Shown: positions 52,739-62,530 of the stretch, one piece after another
Layout: each line of letters opens with the position of its first letter
Position numbering within the stretch: the stretch's first letter is position 1
Assembly (NCBI RefSeq): GCF_012396485.1
Contig: NZ_JAAXPO010000003.1
Location: 158,230-222,229 of the forward strand
From: Leuconostoc holzapfelii
Lineage (GTDB): Bacteria > Bacillota > Bacilli > Lactobacillales > Lactobacillaceae
Direction of reading: 5' to 3'
Length of the DNA stretch: 64,000 nt
Notes under the pieces: model-generated
Told to the model about the DNA's origin: nothing
Database searches by the model: none
What the model saw: the letters and a program-made list of their open reading frames with translations, nothing else
Made by a program: the position numbers and the translations under genes

Positions 52739-53458
52739 ATGGATAATTTTAATATGAATGCCCGTCGTGATGTGACAGGCATGGACGCGGGTATGCGCGC
52801 GTTCTTTAAACAAACGTATAGTTTTATGGGGATTGCAGTCTTGCTCACAGCAATCACTGGCTTTATTGTGCAAAAGTTCTTCTTGGCCCAGGTTTATGCC
52901 CTTATTGCGGGGAATCTCATTGGGACCTTAGCACTCTTTGGTATTCAAATTCTGATCATGACCATGATTGGCCGCGCAACCTTTAAAAACCCAGCGCGCG
53001 CCTTTGGCTTATTGATGGCTTTTGCGGTCATTGAAGGCTTAACTCTTGGCGTACTACTGGCCGTGTATACTGGGGCCTCAGTGATGATGGCCTTTGTCTC
53101 AGCTGCGGCGGTCTTTGGTGGTATGGCAGCTTATGGTGTCTTCACCCAGCGTGACTTAACAGGCATGGGTTCCGTGTTGTTTGGCATGGTTATTGGTTTG
53201 ATTGTTGCCTCAGTGATGAACCTATTTTTCTATAATGGCATCGTATCACTGCTCATTTCAGGAGTCAGTGTTGTCGTCTTTGCGCTTTATACAGCCTATG
53301 ACAATCAAAGTCTCAAGGAGATGTATAGCCAATTCGCCGGGCAAGCAGATACGACTGGGTTGGCCGTCAATGGGGCATTGCGCTTGTATCTTGACTTTGT
53401 CAACTTGTTCTTTGCATTGCTTCGTATCTTTGGTGTCGCGGGTGGTTCACGCGATTAA
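52739..53458 (+). CDS. Bax inhibitor-1/YccA family membrane protein
   Basis: 239 residues with seven hydrophobic segments. The C-terminal ALYTAYDNQSLKEMY and LYLDFVNLFFALLRIFG are the UPF0005/BI-1 signature with the conserved Asp residues implicated in Ca2+ leak in the Bacillus homologue YetJ. GCGAGGAG lies 7 nt before the ATG. Own promoter, structured leader, and terminator. Confidence 0.9.
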   Translation: MDNFNMNARRDVTGMDAGMRAFFKQTYSFMGIAVLLTAITGFIVQKFFLAQVYALIAGNLIGTLALFGIQILIMTMIGRATFKNPARAFGLLMAFAVIEGLTLGVLLAVYTGASVMMAFVSAAAVFGGMAAYGVFTQRDLTGMGSVLFGMVIGLIVASVMNLFFYNGIVSLLISGVSVVVFALYTAYDNQSLKEMYSQFAGQADTTGLAVNGALRLYLDFVNLFFALLRIFGVAGGSRD

Positions 53459-53481
53459 ATTCAATCGCCGCAGGGCAAGAC

Positions 53482-53508
53482 AAAAAGCAGCTGAAAGGCT
53501 GTTTTTTT
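53482..53508 (+). terminator. Terminator before polA
   Basis: AAAAA-(G)-CAGC pairs with GCTG-TTTTT around TGAAAG, followed by T-run. Confidence 0.75.
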
Positions 53509-53539
53509 GTTACACTAGAACTACGTAAAGGAAAATAAA

Positions 53540-56221
53540 ATGACAAAGACACTACTTTTAATCGACGGTAATTCACTCGCGTTTCGCGCTTTTTATGCCA
53601 TGTATAACCAGCTTGATCGGATGATTTCACATACCGGACTCCATACCAACGCCTTAGTTGCTTTTAATAATTTCTTAGATCAGATTGTTGATCCAATGCA
53701 ACCGGATTTAGCGGTAGTGGCTTGGGATGCCGCATCAGGAAAACAAACATTCCGTGGCGATTTATTTTCTGGGTACAAGGATGGGCGATCAAAAGCACCT
53801 GAAGAATTTAGAGAACAATTTCCTTACTTGCGTGAAATGGTGGCACTTCACGGCCTGCGAAACTACGAGCATCCAGGCTTGGAAGCAGATGATATTATTG
53901 GTACGTTTTCACGTTTAGGAGAAGCAGCAGGGTATCAGGTGACAATTGTGACCGGCGACCAAGATTTAATCCAATTAGCAACGGCTAATATTACGGTCAA
54001 TGTGACCAAAAAAGGGGTGACTGAAATTGAACGTTTCACGCCGGCTTATATTCAAGAAAAGTATGGTTTGACGCCGTTACAAATTATTGAAAAAAAGGCC
54101 TTAACTGGGGATACGTCCGATAATTATCCTGGGGTGACAAAGGTCGGCGAAAAAACAGCGTTAAAATTATTAGCGCAATACCATGATTTAGATCAGCTCT
54201 ATGCACAAATTGACGAAATGAAACCGTCAAAGATGAAAGAAAATCTGATAAATGATCGTGATGCTGCTTATATTGCCCGGCAACTGGCAACAATTCAAAC
54301 AGATGCCGAACTGGAATTACCATTGGCAGAAATTGAGTACCGTGGCATTGATTATGATCAGTTAGTGCCATTTTATGAATCGTTAGATTTTAAACAACAA
54401 TTAGCCAAAATTAAAGCGTTAAAAAAATCGGGACAGTTGACAAGCCAAGCCATTTTACCCGAATCCGTGTTGCAGGTCGTACCATTACAGGCCGATAATT
54501 TACGCGCGGTGGCCATGTTAGGGGATGAACTTGCTTTACATATTGAACTGGCTGGTCAAAATTATCATGAAGATGAGATGATTGGCTTTGTAATTGGGAA
54601 TGCGGCATCTGGTTATTATGGCAGTCGTGATCTTAGTTTGTTACAAACGCCCGAGCTTAAGACAATTGTTGAAAATCCGGCCATTGTAAAACATGTGTTT
54701 AACGTGAAAGCCCAATCTGTGCTGTTTAAACGTTTAGGGCTCATTCTTAGCGGCGTGACCTTTGATTTCTTGTTAGCGGCGTATTTATTAGATACAACAG
54801 CAAACGACAACGAACTCTCGACATTGGCCCAACGTTTTGACATCTATGTGCAGCCGGATGAAGACATTTACGGCAAAGGCGCCAAGTTTGCCGTGCCAGA
54901 CGATGACGCACTTGTCCTCAATCATCTAGGGCAAAAAGCAGCAGCATTAATGCAACTTGCTGAACCAACATTTGCGGCGTTGACGGCGCATGAACAAATG
55001 CATCTTTATACAGATATTGAATTGCCGTTAGCACATGTTTTGGCTGACATGGAATATCGTGGCATTAAAATTGATCAAGCGCGATTGGTAGAAATTGGGA
55101 CAGACTTAACTGGCCGAATTCAAGCGATTGAAGATGCTATTTATTTAGAAGCTGGGGAAGAGTTTAATATTAATTCGCCTAAACAATTAGGCAGCCTGTT
55201 GTTTGAAAAAATGGGCTTGCCTGTGATTAAGAAGACGAAAACAGGCTATTCAACAGCTGTGGATGTTTTGGAAAAATTAGCCCCGCAAGCACCTATTGTT
55301 GAACATATTTTACAATATCGTCAATTGGCTAAGTTGAAGTCAACTTATGTGGATGGCTTATTATCTGTAGTCAATCCAAAAGACAGCAAGGTGCATACAC
55401 GCTTCTTACAAACTTTGACACAGACTGGTCGATTGTCATCGGTTGATCCCAATTTGCAAAATATCCCCATGCGTTCAGAAGCGGGCCGCCAAATTCGTAC
55501 GGCATTTATTCCTAGCCAACCGGACTGGCAAATTTTTGGCGCCGATTATTCACAAATCGAGTTGCGCGTGCTTGCCCACATGACAGGGGATAAAAACATG
55601 CAACAAGCCTTTTTGAATGGCGAAGATATCCATGCAGAAACGGCGCGTGCTGTTTTTGGCTTACCAAGCAATGCCCCAGTTGATGCCCTGCAACGACGCA
55701 CGGCAAAGGCGGTTAATTTTGGGATTGTGTATGGCATTTCGGATTTTGGTTTGGCCAACAATCTTGGGATTACTCGGGCGCAAGCGAAAACGTTTATTAC
55801 AACTTACTTTCAGGAATTTCCAAAAGTGCATGAATGGATGAGTGAGATTAAAGCGCGGGCACATGAACAAGGGTATGTGGAAACCATTGCCAAACGCCGT
55901 CGCTATTTGCCGGATATTCATGCCAAGAATTTTAACTTACGCAGTTTTGCCGAACGCACAGCGATGAACTCGCCAATTCAAGGTTCGGCAGCAGATATTA
56001 TTAAAATCGCCATGATTAAGGTGGCCAATGTGATTGCCGAACAGCACCTTCAAGCACGCATGTTACTACAAGTACACGATGAATTAATTTTTGAAGCACC
56101 GGTATCAGAAATACCGACCTTAACTGAATTAGTGACCCAAGTGATGGATTCTGCGGTGGCACTCGATGTGCCAATGCAGGTAGAAAGTCATTACGGGAAT
56201 ACCTGGTATGATGCGAAGTAA
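53540..56221 (+). CDS. polA: DNA polymerase I
   Basis: 893 residues. The 5'-nuclease domain covers 1-300 (LLLIDGNSLAFRAFYA, EADDIIGT, VTGDQDLIQL). The middle exonuclease-like domain, about 310-480, lacks the DxE motif (LALHIELAG in place of the catalytic strand), so 3'-5' proofreading is predicted absent, as in Bacillus. Polymerase motifs: A DYSQIELRVLAH near 672, B RRTAKAVNFGIVYG near 720, C VHDELIFE near 850. AAGGA precedes the ATG. Confidence 0.96.
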   Translation: MTKTLLLIDGNSLAFRAFYAMYNQLDRMISHTGLHTNALVAFNNFLDQIVDPMQPDLAVVAWDAASGKQTFRGDLFSGYKDGRSKAPEEFREQFPYLREMVALHGLRNYEHPGLEADDIIGTFSRLGEAAGYQVTIVTGDQDLIQLATANITVNVTKKGVTEIERFTPAYIQEKYGLTPLQIIEKKALTGDTSDNYPGVTKVGEKTALKLLAQYHDLDQLYAQIDEMKPSKMKENLINDRDAAYIARQLATIQTDAELELPLAEIEYRGIDYDQLVPFYESLDFKQQLAKIKALKKSGQLTSQAILPESVLQVVPLQADNLRAVAMLGDELALHIELAGQNYHEDEMIGFVIGNAASGYYGSRDLSLLQTPELKTIVENPAIVKHVFNVKAQSVLFKRLGLILSGVTFDFLLAAYLLDTTANDNELSTLAQRFDIYVQPDEDIYGKGAKFAVPDDDALVLNHLGQKAAALMQLAEPTFAALTAHEQMHLYTDIELPLAHVLADMEYRGIKIDQARLVEIGTDLTGRIQAIEDAIYLEAGEEFNINSPKQLGSLLFEKMGLPVIKKTKTGYSTAVDVLEKLAPQAPIVEHILQYRQLAKLKSTYVDGLLSVVNPKDSKVHTRFLQTLTQTGRLSSVDPNLQNIPMRSEAGRQIRTAFIPSQPDWQIFGADYSQIELRVLAHMTGDKNMQQAFLNGEDIHAETARAVFGLPSNAPVDALQRRTAKAVNFGIVYGISDFGLANNLGITRAQAKTFITTYFQEFPKVHEWMSEIKARAHEQGYVETIAKRRRYLPDIHAKNFNLRSFAERTAMNSPIQGSAADIIKIAMIKVANVIAEQHLQARMLLQVHDELIFEAPVSEIPTLTELVTQVMDSAVALDVPMQVESHYGNTWYDAK

Positions 56222-56245
56222 GTGTGCCTTTGGCACGCTTTTTTT
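56219..56245 (+). terminator. polA terminator
   Basis: AGTGTGCC/GGCACGCT stem (one G.T) with TTT loop and T-run. Confidence 0.85.
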
Positions 56246-56260
56246 CTGGTTTAAAACACA

Positions 56261-56277
56261 TGTCATAAAACCTGACA
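56261..56277. promoter_or_regulatory. GlnR box upstream of glnRA
   Basis: TGTCA-N7-TGACA, an exact match to the GlnR/TnrA consensus TGTNAN7TNACA, just upstream of the glnR promoter (possible -35 TCGCAA 56283-56288, -10 TAAAAT 56306-56311). This implies autorepression of glnRA under nitrogen excess. Confidence 0.85.
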
Positions 56278-56337
56278 CGAATTCGCAATTTGATGAAATT
56301 TGGATTAAAATGAAATTATGTTAACGGAGGTTGTTAA

Positions 56338-56673
56338 ATGAGCGAACGTGAATTGAGAAGAAATTTAGCGATTCTACCGATTGGCACCGTCCGTGAATTG
56401 ACGTTATTAACTGATCGTCAGATTCGATATTATGAACAAAATCAGTTAATCACGCCAAATCGCGGGAAGGGCGGTCAGCGCCGTTTTTCATTAAACGACG
56501 TGGATCGTTTGCTAGAAATTAAGGATTTTCTAGATGCGGGGGATTCAATCAAGGACATTCAAGAAATCTTCGAAAAGCAGCGCCGCAAATCAGTTGGGCA
56601 ACCTGATTCGGAAACAGCATTACGGCGATCATTGCAAAAAGAATTTGCACAGATTGGTCGGTTTGGACGTTAG
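56338..56673 (+). CDS. glnR: GlnR, MerR-family nitrogen regulator
   Basis: 111-residue repressor. N-terminal winged HTH with LTDRQIRYYEQNQLITPNRGKGGQRRFSLNDV (split over about 27-58), and a short dimerisation helix; the C-terminal tail that senses feedback-inhibited glutamine synthetase is short. GGAGG lies 7 nt before the ATG. Linked to glnA, with a consensus GlnR box at the promoter. Confidence 0.92.
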   Translation: MSERELRRNLAILPIGTVRELTLLTDRQIRYYEQNQLITPNRGKGGQRRFSLNDVDRLLEIKDFLDAGDSIKDIQEIFEKQRRKSVGQPDSETALRRSLQKEFAQIGRFGR

Positions 56674-56722
56674 TTTGAAATGTATGCGCATTTCGATATT
56701 GGTGTAGGAAGAAAGGGAAATC

Positions 56723-58069
56723 ATGGCACGCAAGTCATATACAAAAGAAGAAATTAAGCAAATTGTTGCGGATGAAAACGTTGAATTCATTCGTGTGACA
56801 TTCACTGATGTTTTTGGTGCAATCAAGAACGTTGAAGTGCCAACATCGCAATTGGACAAAGTGTTAAACAACAATTTGATGTTTGATGGGTCATCAATTG
56901 AAGGATTCGTCCGGATTAACGAATCAGATATGTATCTTTACCCTGACTTGTCAACATTCATGATTTTCCCATGGGCAACGGATGAACATGGTGGTAAGGT
57001 CGCACGTTTGATCGCCGACATCTATACTGCTGACCGTGAACCCTTTGCTGGGGATCCACGTTATGCTTTGCGTAAGGTTTTGGCTGACGCAAAGTCGGCT
57101 GGATTCACATCATTTAATGTTGGGACAGAACCAGAATTTTTCTTGTTTAAGTTGGATGCCAATGGCAACCCAACGACTGAATTGAACGATAAGGGTGGCT
57201 ACTTTGACTTGGCCCCACTGGACATGGGCGAAAACGTTCGTCGTGAAATCGTTTTGACTTTGGAAAAGATGGGCTTTGAAATCGAAGCCGCCCATCACGA
57301 AGTGGCGGAAGGCCAACACGAAGTGGACTTTAAGTATGCTTCTGCCTTGGAAGCAGCTGACAATATCCAGACATTTAAGTTGGTTGTGAAGACAATTGCG
57401 CGTAAGAACGGTTACTTTGCGACATTTATGCCAAAGCCTGTTGCTGGGATCAACGGCTCTGGGATGCACACCAACATGTCATTGTTCCGTGATTCAGAAA
57501 ACGCCTTTGAAGATACTTCAGATGAAATGGGCTTGTCAAAGACGGCCTATAACTTCTTGGGTGGCTTGTTGGCCCACGCAACGGCCTTTACAGCCTTGGC
57601 TAACCCAACGGTTAACTCATATAAGCGTTTGACACCTGGCTTTGAAGCCCCAGTTTATGTGGCATGGTCAGCTTCAAACCGTTCACCAATGGTGCGTGTC
57701 CCTGCGTCACGTGGGAAGTCAACGCGTTTAGAATTGCGTTCAGTTGATCCAACGGCTAACCCTTATACAACTTTGGCAGCTGTATTGGCAGCTGGCTTGG
57801 ATGGGATCAAGAGTGAACTTGAACCATTGGCATCAGTTGATAAGAACATCTACTTGATGGACGAAACAGAACGCACAAAGGCGGGCATCACAGATTTGCC
57901 AGATACATTATTGGCAGCCGTGCGTGAATTGTCAACCGATGACACCATCATTGCAGCCATTGGCACACACATCGCAGATAAGTTCATTGAAGCCAAGAAA
58001 ATTGAATATACATCGTATCGTCAATTTGTGTCACAATGGGAAACTGACGCTTATCTTGAAAATTATTAA
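56723..58069 (+). CDS. glnA: Glutamine synthetase type I
   Basis: ATP-dependent ligation of ammonia to glutamate. 448 residues, GSI-alpha form without the adenylylation Tyr loop. [19 protein letters not shown] near 52-70, [10 protein letters not shown] near 133-142, INGSGMHTN near 240, and [24 protein letters not shown] near 320-343 (in parts). GGAAG lies 8-13 nt before the ATG. Second gene of glnRA. Confidence 0.96.
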   Translation: MARKSYTKEEIKQIVADENVEFIRVTFTDVFGAIKNVEVPTSQLDKVLNNNLMFDGSSIEGFVRINESDMYLYPDLSTFMIFPWATDEHGGKVARLIADIYTADREPFAGDPRYALRKVLADAKSAGFTSFNVGTEPEFFLFKLDANGNPTTELNDKGGYFDLAPLDMGENVRREIVLTLEKMGFEIEAAHHEVAEGQHEVDFKYASALEAADNIQTFKLVVKTIARKNGYFATFMPKPVAGINGSGMHTNMSLFRDSENAFEDTSDEMGLSKTAYNFLGGLLAHATAFTALANPTVNSYKRLTPGFEAPVYVAWSASNRSPMVRVPASRGKSTRLELRSVDPTANPYTTLAAVLAAGLDGIKSELEPLASVDKNIYLMDETERTKAGITDLPDTLLAAVRELSTDDTIIAAIGTHIADKFIEAKKIEYTSYRQFVSQWETDAYLENY

Positions 58070-58108
58070 TCAGATTACCTTGGGCATTAAAACAAGTTGA
58101 CCCAACAG

Positions 58109-58136
58109 AAAAGCCACGACAAGTCGTAGCTTTTTT
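58109..58136 (+). terminator. glnA terminator
   Basis: AAAAGC-C-ACGAC pairs with GTCGT-A-GCTTTT, loop AA, followed by T. Confidence 0.85.
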
Positions 58137-58184
58137 GTTATGATAAAGGAAGTGTTTTAATAGACTGAGGAGCGTGTCAACGAC

Positions 58185-59177
58185 ATGAAAAATATAACAA
58201 TTGACTGGCGAAAAGCCTGGCTAATTGCGGTTGTGTTTATTGCGAGTGCCTGTGTTCAGGTCTTAGCTTTGAATGCATTTTTAATCCCCAATAAAGTCTT
58301 TTCAAGTGGCTTTAACGGTATTGCCCAGCTTTTGGCAATTTTCTTTGCACAAGTTTTGCATATGAACGTCCAAACTGGTATATTCATTATGATTTTCAAC
58401 ATTCCAATTGGGATTGTTGGATGGAAGTTAATTGGTGGCAAATTCACCATTTTGAGTTTCTTAAATTCAATTTTCGTCTCATTTTTGCAAATTTTTGCGC
58501 CCACCCAAGCTTTGACCACTGAACCATTGCTTGCTTCATTGTTTGGTGGCCTACTCCTAGGTGTTGCGATTGGCTTGGCCATGCGTTTTGGTTTTTCAAC
58601 CGGCGGCATGGATATTGTTGCCATGGTCGTGCAAAAGCGGACTGGGAAGTCAATTGGCGCCCTAATGAACGGCATTAACTTTGTTGTCGTGATTGTTGCT
58701 GGCACATTTATTGGCTGGCAAAATGCGTTATTTACCTTAATTGGTATCTACGCCACTGGTCGTTCAGTTGATGCGATTTATACAGGGTATCAAAAATTGA
58801 CGGCGATGATTGTGACGTCAAAAGGGGATGAAGTAGTGACGGCCTTGCATAAGGACTTGATCCGCGGCATTACGATTTTGCCATCAAAAGGGGCGTATAC
58901 AAAACGTGATTCAACCACGTTGATGATGGTCTTGTCACGTTATGAGTTGGTTGAGATGCAAGAGATTGTTCATCGTACAGATCCCAAAGCATTTATCAAT
59001 CTGATGAGTACGGTCAGTGTGTCGGGAGAATTCTTTGATTCAGACCGCCAGTTACAAATGAAAAAAGCCGTTGCAGTGCCAAAGTTTGAAACGGTAGAAG
59101 CTCAAATTGAAGCGGAACAACAGTTAGAAGCACAGTTAGATCAAATTGAAGATCATGTGCCAGGAAAGGAAAACTAA
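58185..59177 (+). CDS. YitT family membrane protein
   Basis: 330 residues, five to six hydrophobic helices over about 12-185 (LNAFLIPNKVFSSGFNGIAQLLAIFF, RFGFSTGGMDIVAMVVQKRTG) followed by a cytosolic DUF2179 domain (about 215-290, TILPSKGAYTKRDSTTLMMVLSRYEL) and an acidic tail. Transport function is not established. GAGGAG lies 12 nt before the ATG, longer than usual. The tautomerase gene follows after 2 bp. Confidence 0.85.
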   Translation: MKNITIDWRKAWLIAVVFIASACVQVLALNAFLIPNKVFSSGFNGIAQLLAIFFAQVLHMNVQTGIFIMIFNIPIGIVGWKLIGGKFTILSFLNSIFVSFLQIFAPTQALTTEPLLASLFGGLLLGVAIGLAMRFGFSTGGMDIVAMVVQKRTGKSIGALMNGINFVVVIVAGTFIGWQNALFTLIGIYATGRSVDAIYTGYQKLTAMIVTSKGDEVVTALHKDLIRGITILPSKGAYTKRDSTTLMMVLSRYELVEMQEIVHRTDPKAFINLMSTVSVSGEFFDSDRQLQMKKAVAVPKFETVEAQIEAEQQLEAQLDQIEDHVPGKEN

Positions 59178-59179
59178 TT

Positions 59180-59365
59180 ATGCCAATCGTACAAGTTGAA
59201 TTACTCGCAGGTCGTAGTCACGAACAACTCGCCAAGATGGTGAAGGATATCACGGATGTGATTGTTGAAGATGCAGGTGCAGCACGTGAAGCGGTCCACG
59301 TCATCGTTCGCGAAATGCCAAAAGATCGTTACGCCGTTGGTGGTGTCTTAAAGAGTGATCAATAA
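59180..59365 (+). CDS. 4-oxalocrotonate tautomerase family protein
   Basis: 61 residues with catalytic Pro after the initiator Met (MPIVQVELLAGRS) and the family's conserved REAVHVIVREMPKDRYAVGG. A small homohexameric tautomerase; no aromatic-degradation genes are near, so the physiological substrate is unknown. AGGAAAGGAAA lies upstream within the end of yitT. Confidence 0.88.
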   Translation: MPIVQVELLAGRSHEQLAKMVKDITDVIVEDAGAAREAVHVIVREMPKDRYAVGGVLKSDQ

Positions 59366-59398
59366 AAAAGTGTGTGTCGTTCGACACACACTTTTTTA
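59364..59398. terminator. Bidirectional terminator between tautomerase gene and scrR
   Basis: Perfect palindrome AAAAAAGTGTGTGTCG against CGACACACACTTTTTT with TT in the centre. Confidence 0.92.
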
Positions 59399-59399
59399 T

Positions 59400-60371
59400 T
59401 TAATGTTGTGGCCCAGTGGAATCACGAATCACGAGTTGCCCATCAATTACAACACGTTGGATTGTTTGTGGGCTTTCATCACGAACTTTGACAAAAAGCC
59501 GGTATAACTGTTTGCCCGCCTCAAAAAAACTAAATTCAAAGCTGGTGAGGTTGGGGGTGACTGTTTCACTGAAAAAAGATTGTCCAAAGCCAATGTATTG
59601 TGGTTTTTGATGTAAGGCATATCCTGACTGCATCGCACCAACGGCGATACGATCGGTTGCACCAATGACCAAATCGTATTGGTCAGCCGCCATGGCTTTT
59701 TTGGCATCATGTTTTGCGGTGTCAAGTTTGAAATCGGTCATGACTTCAGTATAGGGGGTCTGGGCTAATGCGGCTTTAATGCCCATAAATCGGTCATGGC
59801 CAACAGCATGGTCAATTTCAGCATTAACATTGAGTAAGAGGACGTTTTTAGGGTGGAGCGTTTTAACATAGGCCCCAACAGTTTCACCACCGTGCTGATC
59901 GGCCATGATCACGCGGTGAAAATCTGGTTCATCTTGACCTTGGATGACAATTGGCAGCGGCGAGGCTGTTAATGCTGCCCGAATCTCGTCAGTTAAATTG
60001 GCGGTAAGCAAAATGATGCCGCCGACATTTTGTGACTGTAGCTTTTCGATTGCCGCCAGTTCACGTTTGGGGTCTTGGTAGGCGTTCACAATTAAAAAGG
60101 TGTCCTCTTGGTTGCATTCATCCAACCCGCGTAACATATCAGATTGCGCGATTGAATCTAACCGTGGCACAATGACACCAATCGTATGATTTGTTTGTTG
60201 TTTGAGGCTTTGTGCAAAGGTATTTGGAGTATAGCGCTGTTCTTGCACAATCCGCTCAATTTTTAGTCGCGTTTGCGCACTAACAGAGCCGCCGTTGAGG
60301 TACCTGGAAACGGTGCTCTTGGCGACATTTGCCATTTTGGCAATATCGTTAATTGTCACTTTTTTATTCAT
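59400..60371 (-). CDS. scrR: LacI-family sucrose operon repressor
   Basis: 323 residues from the ATG at 60371. N-terminal HTH VTINDIAKMANVAKSTVSRYLNGG (in parts, 5-28), hinge, then periplasmic-binding-like effector domain (HTIGVIVPRLDS). The open frame starts at 60410, but MNKKVTIND is the canonical LacI-family N-terminus. No Shine-Dalgarno; an extended -10 TGA-TATCAT (TATCAT at 60379-60384) ends 7 nt before the ATG. Divergent from the sucrose PTS operon, whose leader carries a CG-centred palindrome. Confidence 0.88.
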   Translation of the reverse strand: MNKKVTINDIAKMANVAKSTVSRYLNGGSVSAQTRLKIERIVQEQRYTPNTFAQSLKQQTNHTIGVIVPRLDSIAQSDMLRGLDECNQEDTFLIVNAYQDPKRELAAIEKLQSQNVGGIILLTANLTDEIRAALTASPLPIVIQGQDEPDFHRVIMADQHGGETVGAYVKTLHPKNVLLLNVNAEIDHAVGHDRFMGIKAALAQTPYTEVMTDFKLDTAKHDAKKAMAADQYDLVIGATDRIAVGAMQSGYALHQKPQYIGFGQSFFSETVTPNLTSFEFSFFEAGKQLYRLFVKVRDESPQTIQRVVIDGQLVIRDSTGPQH

Positions 60372-60432
60372 AACACTAATGATATCAGAAAACACACGGG
60401 ATGTTGTCATATTTTTGTCATCGAATAGGGGG

Positions 60433-60461
60433 TTGCAAAATTATTTGTAAGCGGTTACAAT
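60433..60461 (+). promoter_or_regulatory. Promoter of scrABK
   Basis: TTGCAA (60433-60438), 17-bp spacer, TACAAT (60456-60461). Confidence 0.75.
60445..60460. promoter_or_regulatory. CcpA cre site over the scr promoter
   Basis: TTGTAAGCGGTTACAA, a near-perfect palindrome matching WTGNAANCGNWNNCW, lying over the spacer and -10 of the scr promoter, so catabolite repression by promoter occlusion is expected. Confidence 0.82.
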
Positions 60462-60475
60462 AACATTGTAATAAA

Positions 60476-60485
60476 GAACCGGTTC
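60476..60485. promoter_or_regulatory. Probable ScrR operator
   Basis: GAACCGGTTC, a perfect CG-centred palindrome of LacI-family type about 10-18 nt downstream of the predicted transcription start. Confidence 0.65.
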
Positions 60486-60556
60486 CGTAATACGTATTTG
60501 TAAGATTGGCAGTGCTGTCTTGGCAGCCGTTTTAAAGTAGAGTAGAGGAAAATGTC

Positions 60557-62521
60557 ATGAAGTATAATGAAGTAGCAAAGCGTGTGGCAAACGCGGTCGA
60601 TAAAGACAACATCATTGCCGCAGCACATTGTGCCACACGCCTCAGGCTTGTTGTCAAAGATGTCAAAAAAATTGACCAAACCGCTTTAGATAATGATCCT
60701 GATTTAAAAGGGACGTTTAACGCGAATGGGCAGTATCAAATCATCGTCGGGCCAGGAGACGTTAATGGTGTTTATGATGAGTTCGTTAAGTTAACTGGGG
60801 TAAAACAAGCTTCTACTGATGACCTTAAGCAAATTGCTGCACAGTCAGGGAAGAAAAACCCAATCATGGACTTGATTAAAGTCTTGTCAGATATCTTTGT
60901 GCCATTGATTCCAGCCTTGGTTGCTGGTGGTTTGTTAATGGCCCTGAATAACATTTTGACGGGTGCTGGCATGTTTGGCCCAAAGTCATTGGTGCAAATG
61001 TTTCCCCAAATTACAGGCCTAGCCGAAATGGTTAATTTGATGGCTTCAGCGCCATTTGCCTTCTTACCAATTTTGATCGGGATTACCGCTACACGACGCT
61101 TTGGTGGTAGTGAAATTCTCGGTGCAGCTGCTGGCATGATGTTGGTGATGCCAAGCTTGGTCAACGGTTACAACGTTGCCGAAGCTGTGGCCACTGGTAA
61201 AATGCCAACTTGGGACTTGTTTGGGTTACATGTTGCCCAAGCCGGCTACCAAGGCCAAGTGTTGCCAATCATTGGGGTGGCCTTCATTCTTGCCACGCTG
61301 GAAAAGTTCTTCCACAAGCACTTGAAAGGTGCGATTGACTTTACGTTCACACCAATGCTTTCAATGCTTTTGACAGGTTTCGTCACATTTATCGTGGTTG
61401 GTCCAATTTTGCGGATTATTTCAAACGGTATCACTGATGGTTTGACATGGTTAGTGACAACCTTTGGGTTCATTGGGTATGGTGTCTTTGGCTCATTCTA
61501 TTCAGCCATTGTGATCACTGGCTTGCATCAAAGCTTCCCAGCAATCGAAACCCAATTGTTGGCTAATATCACAAAAACAGGCGGTGATTTCATCTTCCCA
61601 ATTGCTGCATCAGCGAACGTGGCGCAAGGTGCCGCAACATTTGCAATCTACTTCTTGGCAAAGGGTAATGCCAAAATGCGGGCGCTAGCTTCATCTGCTG
61701 GTGCATCAGCAATGCTTGGCATTACCGAACCCGCATTGTTCGGGGTGAATTTGAAGTATCGTTTCCCATTCTTCATCGCATTAGGTGCTTCTGGTGTCGC
61801 AAGCTTAATGATGGGCTTGTTCCATGTGATGTCATCATCACTTGGCCCAGCCGGATTGATTGGCTTCATTGCTATCCCAGCAAATAAGTGGGTCGGTTTC
61901 TTCATCTCAATTATTATTAGTTTTGTTTTGGCATTTGTTGTCACACTTGTCTATGGTCGCTCACATATGACAGATTCTGATAGCGCACAAGCACCTGTGG
62001 CACCAACCAATACCAATGCCACTAACGGTTTTGCGGTCAACGCACCAGTCGCTGGGGAATTGGTGGATATTGCAACAGTTAACGATGCCGTCTTTTCAAG
62101 TGGTATGATGGGACAAGGGGTTGCCATTGAACCAAGCAGTAATCAAATTCTTGCACCAGCGGATGGTGAAATTACGGTGGCTTATGCCACAAAGCATGCG
62201 TATGGTTTAAAAACAGCGGATGGCGTTGAGGTGTTGATCCATATTGGGATTGATACTGTGAACTTGGAAGGTAAGGGCTTTACTTCTCAAGTTGTGCAAG
62301 GTCAGCATGTCACAAAGGGCACAGTGCTCGGGACATTTGATAAAAAGGTTATTGCTGATGCTGGTTACCCAGTGACAACGATGGTGGTTATCACAAATAG
62401 TAAGTCGTATGAAACAGTTGCCCGCAACATGCCATTTGGTGGCGAAGTGGTGCCAAATGATGTGATTTTGACGGCCGTACCACAAGCTGCGGCTCAAAGC
62501 GTGAAGGTCGCACCAGTTTAA
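60557..62521 (+). CDS. scrA: Sucrose-specific PTS enzyme IIBCA
   Basis: Uptake and phosphorylation of sucrose to sucrose 6-phosphate. 654 residues: IIB at 1-85 with phospho-Cys25 (AAHCATRLR), membrane IIC at about 105-470, a linker rich in Ala/Pro/Thr/Asn, and IIA at about 495-650 with the phospho-His in [15 protein letters not shown] lies 8-9 nt before the ATG. Neighbours scrR, scrB and a fructokinase support sucrose over trehalose or beta-glucosides. Confidence 0.92.
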   Translation: MKYNEVAKRVANAVDKDNIIAAAHCATRLRLVVKDVKKIDQTALDNDPDLKGTFNANGQYQIIVGPGDVNGVYDEFVKLTGVKQASTDDLKQIAAQSGKKNPIMDLIKVLSDIFVPLIPALVAGGLLMALNNILTGAGMFGPKSLVQMFPQITGLAEMVNLMASAPFAFLPILIGITATRRFGGSEILGAAAGMMLVMPSLVNGYNVAEAVATGKMPTWDLFGLHVAQAGYQGQVLPIIGVAFILATLEKFFHKHLKGAIDFTFTPMLSMLLTGFVTFIVVGPILRIISNGITDGLTWLVTTFGFIGYGVFGSFYSAIVITGLHQSFPAIETQLLANITKTGGDFIFPIAASANVAQGAATFAIYFLAKGNAKMRALASSAGASAMLGITEPALFGVNLKYRFPFFIALGASGVASLMMGLFHVMSSSLGPAGLIGFIAIPANKWVGFFISIIISFVLAFVVTLVYGRSHMTDSDSAQAPVAPTNTNATNGFAVNAPVAGELVDIATVNDAVFSSGMMGQGVAIEPSSNQILAPADGEITVAYATKHAYGLKTADGVEVLIHIGIDTVNLEGKGFTSQVVQGQHVTKGTVLGTFDKKVIADAGYPVTTMVVITNSKSYETVARNMPFGGEVVPNDVILTAVPQAAAQSVKVAPV

Positions 62522-62530
62522 GGAGTTTAA

